Shown in pieces: positions 11,365-21,646 of a stretch of DNA of 64,000 nucleotides (the first letter of the stretch is position 1; each line of letters begins with the position of its first letter). Position numbers and translations under genes: made by a program. This stretch comes from Phytophthora quininea (Eukaryota > Oomycota > Peronosporomycetes > Peronosporales > Peronosporaceae), in the NCBI GenBank assembly GCA_011947345.1, contig JAAVTG010000023.1, positions 310,001 to 374,000 on the forward strand, in the 5' to 3' direction. The notes beneath the pieces were generated by a model. It ran no database searches, was not told the origin of the DNA, and worked only from the letters and a program-made list of their open reading frames with translations.

Positions 11365-12146
11365 TGAGTTTCTGATCCAACAGAGCGTGCGTAGGCTAAC
11401 CTCACGTACATTTCCATGCGTAAGCTAGTGCCCTTTTAGGGTTTTCTGGCAATTCAATACATTTCCTGTGCAATGCCCCTTTGAACTTTCCCAACTCTGC
11501 CCATTTTACATCAAATCCCATCGACTTTCAAAATGCCCTGTTTGAGCATGCCTGCGAATGCGGCACCAGGCACACAGTCTGCTCTACTGCCTTTCACCCG
11601 CAGTTGCCTTTTGTCGCAGCGTTCCAGCTCGTCCTCGCGCCTCAAAACAGTTTAATCCTGACACAGATGGCTTTCCGCAACACCGGCTGCAGTCTGTGGA
11701 CAGCTCGCAAACCCGAGCTGTCACTGCTGCGGTTAAGCGGCGGCTCTGTGGGGCTCTCCCGCTGCTGTCTACTATGGCGCGGCGGCCGACGCCAGCCCAG
11801 CAGCGACTTTCCCAGCGCCCGGTGCCATTTCGTGAGCCCCAAGGCCCTCTCCAAAACGACCGCACGACGAGCCGCTCACCATCTGGGCGAGATCCTCTCT
11901 CGGCGCTCCACGTGGAAATTCGGGCGTTTCCATACTTTGGCCAAGAGGTCGTGTTTCAGACTGGAAGGGTGCGACAGATCCGGGGCACAGAAGAGGAGAG
12001 GCAGCGCCAGACCAAGGCCAACCTCGTCCCTGTCATACTTGAATCGTCCCGGTCCAGCGAGGAAGGAAACGCAGCAACCTGCCTACAGCCAACCGAGCTC
12101 TGCCTTCAGCTCTTTAGTCACTCTCTATCAACTCCCACTCCAAGAC
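11365..12146. other. Spacer upstream of the glutamine-rich repeat gene
   Basis: Long open frames run through this 780-bp stretch on the plus strand, but their peptides are compositionally odd (Arg/Ser/Pro-rich) and show no family motif. It probably contains the 5' region of the next gene. Confidence 0.35.
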
Positions 12147-12742
12147 ATGGTGGGGTTCCTGCGCAAGAAAAGTCGGACCGCGGCATGCTGTCGGGCGACA
12201 CGGTACTGGACCGCAAGGGCCGCGTGGACGGCGCCAGTCTACTGGACGGCGACGGAGAGCCCACCGAGGGCTCGCTCTACGCCGCCCGCAAGTTGAAGAA
12301 GCACGGCAGCAACCAGCGCAACTCGGACGAGGAGAACCGTCCACAGGACATGAACAACAACCAAGGCTACCCGTCGGTCATGGCCACGGGCATGTATCCG
12401 CCGCAGCACTCGGGCTACCCGCAGCAGGGAGCCTTCGGCCAGCAGCAGTATGGCCAGCAGCAGCAGCCTCAGTACGGCCAGCAACCGCAGTATGGCCAGC
12501 AGCCCCAGTACGGTCAGCAACAACCTCAATACGGTCAACCGCAGCAGTACGGACAGCCCCAGCAGTACGGTCAGTCTCCGCAGCAGTTTGGCCAGCAGCA
12601 GTACCCGCCGACGACTCTGGGCGGCCAGTACCAGTACCCGGTTCGATATGGCGCCATGCCGCCGCCAATGCCTGCAGCAGCGCCCAGAAGTCTCGCTTCC
12701 GTATTCCTGGCATGGGCAAGAAAAACTGAACGAAAAAAGTGA
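12147..12742 (+). CDS. Glutamine/tyrosine-rich repeat protein (prion-like low complexity)
   Basis: Not a recognised family. The likely protein starts MVGFLRKKS at 12147 and, after one missing base near 12170, continues DRGMLSGDTVLDRKGRVDGA. The middle (12430-12605) encodes about ten imperfect QYGQQPQ units, a prion-like Q/Y/G low-complexity tract. Near 12685 another one-base change would swap the ending PRSLASVFLAWARK for QKSRFRIPGMGKKN with a stop at 12729; the second ending is more regular and basic. If neither shift is accepted, the start is 12184. Such Q/Y/G tracts often drive phase separation or protein aggregation; that role here is inference only. Confidence 0.55.
12433..12605 (+). repeat. 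Tandem QYGQQ-coding repeats
   Basis: About ten imperfect units of 15-21 bp built around CAGTACGG(T/C)CAGCAGCC, in frame, coding (Q)QYGQ(Q/P). Unit length varies by whole codons, so expansions and contractions keep the frame. Confidence 0.85.
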
Positions 12743-13321
12743 GTTGTGGGTGCTGCGAGTGGCGTTGGCGCGGTTCGAAAAGCTGAAGATCTGGCGGACG
12801 GACGGACGAATCCAAAGTATCGGTCTCGAGTAGAGCCTCGTGGTGTATCCTGTTGTCGTGGAGATGGAGTTCGAACTCCCTTCTCGGATCCAGCGAGTTA
12901 GCCAGTGAGCTGCGTCTGCTCTGCTCGTGCTGCCTTTGCGTAGTTTGCATTTCTAAGTAAATTAAGAGAACGTGTTTTAGATAGCAGTGCCGCTTGGCAT
13001 GGTGTCGCCTTTCATTGCTCTGTCGTTGTAGTATTACAACAAGCAAAGCTTCTTCTTCTGGTGTCCAGCCGAGTGTGCCTTTCCGCTGATTCGCCTGGAA
13101 ACTGAAGTTCGTGGCGTAAGAAACCATCGTCTCAGGTCGATTAGACGACAAATCGCTGCATGGTTCCGGTGTAGAAGGAAGGCTTCAACTTGTTTGGGCA
13201 TGTACTCTTGTCTATATTGAACTCGCCACCATTGCACGGAAGACAGCGTATGCTCCTCCATCGAAATGCGGACTCTGCGGTTGTACTAAGTCGGTGGAAA
13301 CGCTCAGCCTGCAACGGGCGT
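12743..13321. other. Spacer between the Q-rich gene and BOP1
   Basis: About 580 bp between convergent gene ends. It carries 3' flanks of both neighbours; no coding frame or repeat of note was seen. Confidence 0.4.
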
Positions 13322-16043
13322 CTAGTGAATGTTTTGGAACAGGCGAATGGAGCCGTCCGCGCCGCCTGTAACCACCCACGGCTGCGATTCATCGAAGACG
13401 GAAAGCAGTCAGTTAGGACATCGAACATGGAGTTCTTAGATAGAATCATCGGACGTACCAGGACAGGATGGAAGGCGAGTGCCATGACGCCCAAACCGCC
13501 CGACACCTCGTGACCGCGGAGGATCTTGAGCGGCACGATGAGCGGGTTCTTCATCAGATCGCTGCAGATAACACGCATGAGTCCGTTAATCGATTAATCA
13601 CCACAAATCCAGTTGAAAGGCAATACGTACGAGTAAACCATGGCGTGGAAGATGTGAATGGTGCCGTCGTCCGAGGCAGAAGCCATGAGCGGATACTTGC
13701 CGTGGAATGCCACGTCTCGCACAGCCTTCTCGTGATACTTGAGCGTCTTGAACGGCCGAGAGGACAGGTCCAGATCGAACCAACACAATCGTCGGTCATA
13801 GCTACCAACAAGCAGGTGATCGCCATTCGGATGCACCGCCATACTCGAAATCCACTTGACTCCCGACGACAACTTCTTCACAATCGACTGCTTGACCAGG
13901 TTATAGATGCGCACGTGGCGCTGCGTCGCGTGGAAGAAGAAAGGTTTGGACGGGTGGAACAACACGGCCTGAACCTGGCCGACACTCTTGTGGAACGGGT
14001 TCTGCGTCTTGCGCTTCGAGAGTTGGTGGATCAGCACGGCGCCAGCACCTGCACCCGGAGCAACCGTAGCGAGGTAGTCGCCCTTGTAGTGCCAAGACAC
14101 GTCAGTCACATCCGTTGTGTGGTGAAGCACGACGCGAATACCGGTGCCCACACGACGCTCGAGCCACGGCCGCTCCGCCGCCTTCTTTGACTTGTGCTTG
14201 TCCTTCGTGCCGCTGTAAAATCGCCATGTCACCGGCACCTTCTTCTTGAGAGCGTCAGCCTCAACAGAGGCCTCATCCTCGTCAACAATCTGAACGTCGC
14301 CATCCTCCTCAGCAGACGTCTTGATGCTGTCGTCAGCGTCACCCACAAGAGCGTTGGTGATCTCCGTCTGATCGGCGCTGCCAGTTCCGGTAGCAATCAA
14401 AAAGACCTTCTTAGCCGCTGCCACAGCCAACACCTGGTGGTCCTTGTTCGGGTTCCAAGCTAGTTTGTGCACCACAGCACCGACGTTGTAAACCTGGACG
14501 CAGCGTGCAGTCTCAAGTTCCCAAATACGAACTGTAAAGTCATCAGAGCCTGAAGCCACGTACTGGCCGTACGGATCCACAACCAGAGATCGAATGCGAC
14601 CGGTGTGGCCGTTGAAGGCAAGCGCCAATGTGTTTGGGAATGGACGCAGGTCCTGCGGCTTCGGCAGCTCTGGCACAAGAGATTCCGGGTCAATGTTAAG
14701 CTTGCGCTTATTGACGCGGGGGCCAAGTACAGATCCAGGCATCGCTCGAATCGCTCGCGAACGAAGCCACCATAACCACGCACTTCACGCAGAGATTTGA
14801 ATTTCTGCGGGATGAAGTTCGTCTCGCGATCCTCTGGGTCGGCTTCTTCCCAGGCACGGCGCTCCTCCTTGGTGAACAAATATTCGTCCGGCGGGTTGTA
14901 CGATTCAATGTGTCCAGGAAGCGGCATCTTCGGCGCCTGCACGTGAGCCGGGCCCTTGCGTGTCACTGCTTGATCGTCGTCAAACCACATCTGGTACACC
15001 TCGGGTTTCTTTTCTGGCTCCTGGTCGAGTTTAATGCGACCTTCCTTGATACCCTTCACGATCTTCATAACCTTCATGCGCTCCCATCTAGACGGGAGGA
15101 AGCGGCTCTTAGGCTCGACATCGTTACCCATCGAGTGAATAATCTTATTCGACGAGTAAATATCCACGTAGTCGGGATACGCGTCGAACTCGGGGTGTGC
15201 GAAAGCGCCCGACTGCATACGACGAATGAGCTCCATGTCGCGGTCCGAGAGTACAATCTTTCGGTCATTGTACGCATCATACACGGTACGGCTGCAATAA
15301 CATACAGGTGTGAATATCTAGTCAACGCAACACTAGCATGCTTTTCATGCAAACGTACTCGTAATTGGGGTCGTCCTTGGCAGCAATCGCATTGTCGATG
15401 CCGTCTCCGCTGTTCGACTTCATGATCTTCTTGCCATCAATGTTGTAACCAATGTGGTCGTAGTCCTCATACCACCGCAGTGGCACATTGCCAATAGTGT
15501 TGACATTTTCCTATCGCATTGAATTGCAAAAAGCATCAGCATAACTCATCATTTCATCCTTTAACCAACTCAGCAGCATCATTTACCCACCTCGTCATCA
15601 GACGACAAGTCGTCCACGTGCAGCTGCGACGCGGTCTGCAGCGATCCATCGTCTCTCATCTTTTGCACTTCGTTCTCGCGGTCCACCACGAAGCGGCGCG
15701 TCTTCTTCTCCAGCTCCGTCAGCTCTGCATCCTCCTCCTCTTCGTTTTCCTCTTCACTATCCTCGTCCGACGACGATCCCTGGTCCTCAAACTCGTCGTC
15801 TTCTTCGTCGTTGTCTTCGTCGTCAGCATCGCTGCTTTCGGTCTCACTGTGTTCCTCCTCTTCTTCCACCACCTTCACTGGCAGTTTGGCAGCCTCGACG
15901 ACTTTGTTGCCGGGCTTGTTCTGCTTCTTGTTCTGCTTCTTCTGCGATACGCCCGCCGTTTTCTTGCTGGACTTGTCTCTGCCAGCATTTGTAGAGGGCA
16001 CGGACGCCTTCAGCGGGGCCTTGGTCTTCTTGGAGCGAGCCAT
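13322..16043 (-). CDS. BOP1: Ribosome biogenesis protein BOP1/ERB1 (WD40)
   Basis: Subunit of the PeBoW complex (PES1-BOP1-WDR12) needed for 27S/32S pre-rRNA processing in the nucleolus. Five exons (16043-15591, 15510-15359, 15291-13631, 13561-13459, 13381-13322) give 809 aa after one base is restored. Order: a Lys-rich start MARSKKTKAP, a long acidic tract, the BOP1NT domain (NTIGNVPLRWYEDYDHIGY, SDRDMELIRRMQSGAFAHP, FERCLDLYLAP), then WD40 repeats beginning FNGHTGRIRSLVVDP and ending VVTGGADGSIRLFQNIH. The shift lies at a run of five G (14718-14722, plus strand) between CLDLYLAP and RVNKRKLNIDPESL. The start at 16043 is preferred over an in-frame ATG at 16097. Confidence 0.92.
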
Positions 16044-16529
16044 CGCCGTCCTCAGTCCAGTCAAAAAGTTGCTGCGAACGGCAACCACCAAACGCAAAAT
16101 GCACTGAAAAGCCTTTCAAGTAGATGAGATATTCGATTGGCTAAAACAAATTAATTTCTGCCAATCCCTGCCGTTATATCGGCCGCCTTCGCCCCCTCCG
16201 CCCACACTTGAAGAGAAGGTGGGCTAGCGCGCGTGATCGAGTCCTGCGCTGCCTCTCGTTCTACTGCTCATACCCGCGTCGTGTGTGGTGATCCATTAGC
16301 GCCGTCGTGTTCCACGCCTCTGAAGCTGGCTAAGACTCCCTCGCACGTACACAGAGGCCCCGTGTGAGCCTAGAACCGACGCCACCAACGCAGCACTTAG
16401 AACCGGCCTGAGCCTGCGCTGTGAGCCGCAGATCGACCGAACGCGCACTCTCCAGCGCACCAGAGCAAGATCAGCAGCACCACGAGACGTCGCCGTCGCA
16501 GCAGGCCGCGCGTGATCTCCTGGAGCGTC
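16044..16529. other. Divergent promoter region of BOP1 and the PI 4-kinase
   Basis: Nearly 490 bp separate the two start codons. No coding signal is convincing and no specific regulatory motif was identified. Confidence 0.45.
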
Positions 16530-19500
16530 ATGAAGGCCCCTCGCGCCAGCTGCGAAGGTTACTTGACCTTCCGCACCAGTCCGTCGTCGCCACCGCCCAT
16601 GCTGCGGCGATACTGCTTCCTCGTGGGCACATCCTTCGACTACTATAGGTAAGAGAGCGGCAGGTTGCTATTTACTCGTATTGAGCTGGTACTTACGATG
16701 TTGAATGAATGCTGTTTCGGTGGAGCAGCACTCAAGAAGATGCGTATCATATGCTGCGTATTAAGGGCGAGGTGGACGTACTAGGCGTACAGGAGTGGGA
16801 CGGCAAAGGCAACATGCACATTTACCAGCATGGCTTTCTGTTCGCGACGACGCAGAATAAAGTATTTTACGCCTACGCGGATTCGGCCATGGACAAGGAG
16901 AAGTGGATCCGAGCTATTCAGACGGCAGTGGAGACGACGGTGCCTAGACTAGCAGCCGCACTATTTCAGCACGCGAATTTGGATGTCTCGATCTCCCCAG
17001 TGAGCACGATTACAGTGCCGTCTACCGAGACAGATGCGACGTGCAAGTGTCCTCATTGCACGCAACAATTGGAAGAGGCAGTGGCTGCGGGAGCTCCACC
17101 GCCAACTACTGCGTCGCTGCTGTACAAGTGCAATAGCTGTGATGGTCTCTTTTGCGATAGATTCACGACACACAAGGTGCCGCTCCCGCAGCGATCCCAC
17201 TACTATGCTAAGCGGGTCTGTGACCGCTGCTACGAGGCGCAGATATTCATTAACTACCTTCGTGCCATGGTGGAGCGACTGAAGGCTGGTATCTGTCTGT
17301 ATCCGCGTCCACTCAACCCCGAAGCTCCCATTGAGCTGATCATGCCCAAACGTCCGCTCCAAACCGAGTCGGCGAAGATTGCCATCGACTTACTGAAGGC
17401 AAAAGTGATTACAGCTGAGGAATGCGAGGAAATCCTGTTGAAGGACCGAAGGTTTTACGATCATACGCAAGACCATCCTGAGATCCCGTTAGACTTGAAA
17501 ATTCTAGGGCTCCATCGCGAGTTCCGTGCACGCAGCTTTAGTGTCTACCGTGCAGTTATCCTGTTGCACCGCCATCTCGACAGTGATCCATTACTCTTCA
17601 AACCTATCGTGGAGAAACTACTACACTTTTCCTACACGCGCATCAACCAAGTGGAGTTCTACTGGCCGCAGATTGTGCACGCGTATCTGTCCATTCCGAT
17701 GTTCGACTTCGAGAAGATATTTTGGTTAGACGAGCTGATTCTGTCGGTGTGTTCACGCTCGATTCATCTTGCGCTTCTTCTTCGGTGGCAACTGCAAGGC
17801 GCACTGGAGGACTCTTTCGACCCGAGAAAGCCCAAAGATATGCAGGACAAGTACGCACGTGTGGTGCGGCTAATGGTGGAGATTGAGCGAGAGGTGGCAG
17901 GTGTCGATCGCGCTACCGTTCTAAGCCGAGATCCGCAGGAGCAAACTTCACAAGTACACAAGCGTAGTCTACCGATGCCAACAGATGAGCAGCTCCAGCT
18001 TATCGTTAAGCTTACCGAAGAGATTGCGATTCACCGACGGCAAGCTCATAAGAATGCTCCATCCGGCGGCTCGGGAGGCGCAGGTAATTATTCTCCGCTG
18101 TCACCGGCTTTAGCACGGAACGGTAGTCGTGGAGCGGCTGTAGATGCTGAGGTGGACAGCCGGTTCCGTGACTTCTCGCGCTTCCAGCAGCATTTTAACG
18201 CCAAGGAAGACATTGGCTCTATGCTGCTCTCCCATGCGGGGGATGACTTTGATAGAGGGTCTATTCTCGAGGAAGAAGATATGGAGGAAACCCAGCCAAC
18301 TAGCATTTTCAGCGAGTCGATGCGGCGTCTGAGTCAGACAGACAAGTCGGTTTTGGCAAAGCATTTTGCGGATGAATGCGATTTCGTCGAGCAAATCACC
18401 GATATTGCTGAAGCACTGCGCTTTGTGTCGTCCATCCAGGACCGAAAAAGCAGCTACCGTCCTATCTGGAGAAACTTCACCTCCCTCCCATGGCATACGT
18501 ACCGCTGGTTAAAGCCACAGACGCATTTGAGCGGATCGTGAGAATACCCACCAAGGAAGGTACCGCTTTCTCTACGAAGGCACGAGTCCCTATCTTATTG
18601 ATCTTTGAGGTCATTCGTGGAAACCCTTTCAGTGATGACCAGCCACAGGACAGTTCTCTGCCGGAATCACCTCGATCACCGTCGCGGCAGGATTTGAATG
18701 GCAATGGGTCTCTGGAGTCTTCTGAGATCAATTATGTCGAAGACGACGAGGTAGGAGAGCTGATTGGCCATCAGGCCAGCGAGGGTTTTGCAGGGGACGC
18801 TGAGGATGCAGAGCAAGCGAAAGAGGAGATGTTGGCCCCTCCCCCGTTCCTGTGCCACCTATTGAGACTCCTGTTGCTACGATTCGCCGAGCTCCAGTCC
18901 CAGAGACCCCAATTGATGTTCCTGATATTGTTTCCACGCCATCTACAGCACCTCCGATGTTAGTCCAGCCTGGCCACACTCGCTCGATGGGAGATGCTCC
19001 TGGTTTGGCTTCTCCTCCACTAGAAATGGAATTGGCCTCAGGAGACTTAACAGTAGAGGCGATAGAACGTGAAAAAGCTCGTCGGAGAGACTTTGAGGCA
19101 GCGTTTGGCGAGTCATGGAGCTCGAAAAGAGCAAGGTTGTGCTGCGTCGCCGTATGGCCACGTTCCGGGATGGGACATTGTGTCGATGATTGGCAAGAGC
19201 AACGACGACCTTCGCCAGGAAGTCTTCACGCTGCAGTTGATTCAGAAGTTCATTGAAATCTTCCGAGGCGCGAACTTGCCGCTATGGGTGAAACGATACC
19301 GCATTATCGCCACCAGCTCATCGACCGGGCTGATTGAAACACTGATTAACGCGATTTCGCTGGATGGTCTGAAAAAGCGGGACGGCTATGTCTCCTTGCT
19401 GCACCACTTTGAGAAGTCGTACGGGCCTCCCGACTCACATCGATTTAACGAGGCTCGTCGGAAGTTCATCCAGTCCATGGCAGGCTACTCGTTGGTGTGC

Positions 19501-19974
19501 TATTTCCTTCAAATTAAGGACCGGCATAACGGCAACATTATGCTGGATAACGAAGGCCACATCATCCACATCGACTACGGATTCCTGCTTGGCATCGCGC
19601 CGGGTGGTATGCTCAGTATCGAGACAGCTCCATTCAAACTGACAGCTGAAATGGTGGAGACGATGGGCGGGTCTGAATCGGAAGGCTTCAAAGAGTACGT
19701 CACTCTCTGCACGCGAGGGTTCCTAGCATGTCAGGAGCACTGCGATGAAATCTGCGATCTTGTGGACGTGATGTCTCGTCAATCGCCGTACCCGTGTTTC
19801 CTTGGCATCGATGCCGATTATATTTTATTGCGTCTGCGGTCGCGCTTCAAGCTGACGCTGTCCAAGCAAGAAACGGTGGCGCACGTGTTATCGCTGATCC
19901 GCAAAAGCAACAGCAACTACAGCACACGCCAGTATGACAATTTCCAGCGCATGACGAACGGTATCCTTGCTTAG
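16530..19974 (+). CDS. PH-FYVE-type III phosphatidylinositol 4-kinase fusion
   Basis: Two exons (16530-16648, 16729-19974) encode about 1,120 aa. Order: PH domain split by the intron (CEGYLTFRTSP to EKWIRAIQTAVE); a FYVE-like zinc finger (CKCPHC ... YKCNSCDGLFC ... RVCDRCY); a PIK helical region (about 17350-17900); a Ser-rich linker; and a kinase domain of the PI4KB/Pik1 type. The kinase shows SPYGHVPGWDIVSMIGKSNDD, the catalytic loop KDRHNGNIMLD and HIDYGFLL in the DFG position, so it should be active. It would make PI4P at membranes chosen by its PH/FYVE modules. Frame breaks lie near 18461, at the C-run 18841-18845 and near 19139; the last behaves as one extra base. Confidence 0.88.
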
Positions 19975-20158
19975 GGTGGCGGTGGACTTATAGTGAAGAG
20001 GAAAGACAGGCAAATGATTCTAGAGAAGTGAAGTCTTCTAGCAATGGACTGTGTGTGCTTGAGTCGCGATGCTGCTGGTCGGATTATTAGATGGAAGTAT
20101 GATCCAAACAATACAAGAAAGCCTATTGTGATGAACGATATGCGTTTGGCAATAAAGT

Positions 20159-21280
20159 CTAGGCAGCAAAGTAGCTCCCAAAGCCTTCGCGTTTGCGCAG
20201 CATGCACCGCCGCGTGAAGCCTGTGTGCAATACGGCGAGCGCGATAATGATACACGCGCAGGCCAACGCGATTTTGGTTCCCGTAGAAGCTTGAGAGATG
20301 TTCGTAAGGGAATCGCCCGAGTCCTCTGCAACCCGCAAGTTGAAGTACACCGCCGCGACGAGCGATACGAGAGCGATAAGACCCCAGATCACGCCCCAGC
20401 AGCGACTAGAAGTGTGGGTCATCTTGGCGAAGACGGACGCGTCGCTTTCGTTCACCCTCCGCGAGATGAGGTCGTCGTAAATGTCATAAACACTGAATAG
20501 GCAGCTCATGACGCCGAGGAAGAGTGTCACATACTGGAGAGCATCAAACGTGGTCCAAATGTTGAGCGCCAGCAAGCCTCCGAGCAGCAAGATGAAGCAG
20601 AAGTTGAGGATCCGCAGGTAGCCGTTGTGCGCGTAAAAGATAAAGATGATCAGGAAGAAGATGAGGACTCCCGCTGCCACCTCCGACGCCGTTTTGTCTG
20701 CACTCGCGATTGTCAACGCCATCCCCACACAGCCGAACCCAAGTATCCCTGCAGTCAAGACCAACACCAATGAAATGAATTCTGCATCTCTTGTACCATT
20801 CAAGAGAACTGCCTCGTACCGCAGGAAGAATGACCCACTGGAGTCCTCCAGACGTCTTGGTCACTCCGCCTTCGTCCGGGTGTACCTCCATCCCTTTAAC
20901 CTGCAGCGTTTCAATGTAAGTCAGTCTCGTTGCAGCCCCGAGGCGGTTCTCTATGTTTCACATACACTGCCGCAAGTCAGCCAAGCTGCAGTGGCATGAC
21001 CCAGCTCGTGCAGGAACACCGTTCTGCTCACAGCAACAACAGATCAATTAGCACAGATTCCACATTGCATTTGTTTGCAAGTACACGTACAGAATTTTGA
21101 AGGGGTGGAGGATCGAGACGCGCCATCTACAGAGGGAGGAAGTGTCAGGCAATGACACACCCAAGACTGCACTAATGGCAGTTGGACGCACAGTTTGAAG
21201 ATGGCGACGGCGTAGCAGACGATGAGGAAGATGGACAGGAACTGCTTGTCGTTGCAGCACTCGAGCGACCAGTCGACCAT
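20159..21280 (-). CDS. M50B-like integral membrane metalloprotease
   Basis: Five exons (21280-21192, 21126-21091, 21023-20966, 20900-20820, 20748-20159) give 284 aa after one base is restored. The zinc-binding HEXXH lies in exon 3 as VFLHELGHATAAWLTCG, followed by HPDEGGVTKTSGG and several hydrophobic segments. This matches the peptidase M50B-like family of multipass proteins related to site-2 proteases. The exon 1-2 join FKLWRVSILHPFKILTVF uses a GTGCGT donor. A base is missing at the run of four C at 20723-20726 (plus strand), between GYLGSAVWG and MALTIASADK. The substrate is unknown. Confidence 0.8.
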
Positions 21281-21338
21281 GGTGGAGGAGAGCGAGATCT
21301 ACACGACACCCTGCAAGAGGAGGAATGACGCCAAAGCT

Positions 21339-21646
21339 TTACCATCGGCGAGGAGCTGCCTGAGATTGGTGGAAAAGGGTGTCACACACTTGGACTGAAC
21401 CCACATAGCCCACATGGTTGCTGTGCTCGAGAACAGGCTGGATTTTTGCATGGCGACGCCTGCAGCAGCTCGTGTTGAAGGCTGAGCAGGTCAAGATGTG
21501 GGTGGCAGCGATGTCTCGGTCATCGGCGTGATGGTTGAAGTGGCCGGAGTCGATCCACGAGCGCAGATACGCCGCCGACCAAAGCGACGGCTCGAAACCA
21601 CCGCCTTCTCGGGGTCCTTGAGCTCTTCCAGATAGCGAGCAGTCAT
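21339..21646 (-). CDS. Possible small Cys-rich protein, twice frameshifted
   Basis: I do not recognise this. Between two divergent genes the minus strand reads MTARYLEELKDPEKA, then in a shifted frame FEPSLWSAAYLRSWIDSGHF, then in a third frame HLDLLSLQHELLQASPCKNP and ACSRAQQPCGLCGF before a stop. Each piece has ordinary coding composition and the last has paired cysteines (CxxxxC, CxxC). It could be a real short gene broken by two indels, since indels are common here, or a chance pattern in a promoter region. Its start overlaps the opposite gene's ATG by two bases, which argues for caution. Confidence 0.3.

Noticed and set aside
10165..11510. Similar CCCTTTTGAAACT / CCCTTTGAACTTT segments on both sides of the dead hAT element, as possible terminal repeats.
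   Set aside because: They are direct, imperfect and not at clear element ends; hAT ends should be short inverted repeats.
13594..15284. Two separate WD40 and BOP1NT genes.
   Set aside because: The two frames join exactly after one base at a five-G run, and together give a normal-length BOP1/ERB1.
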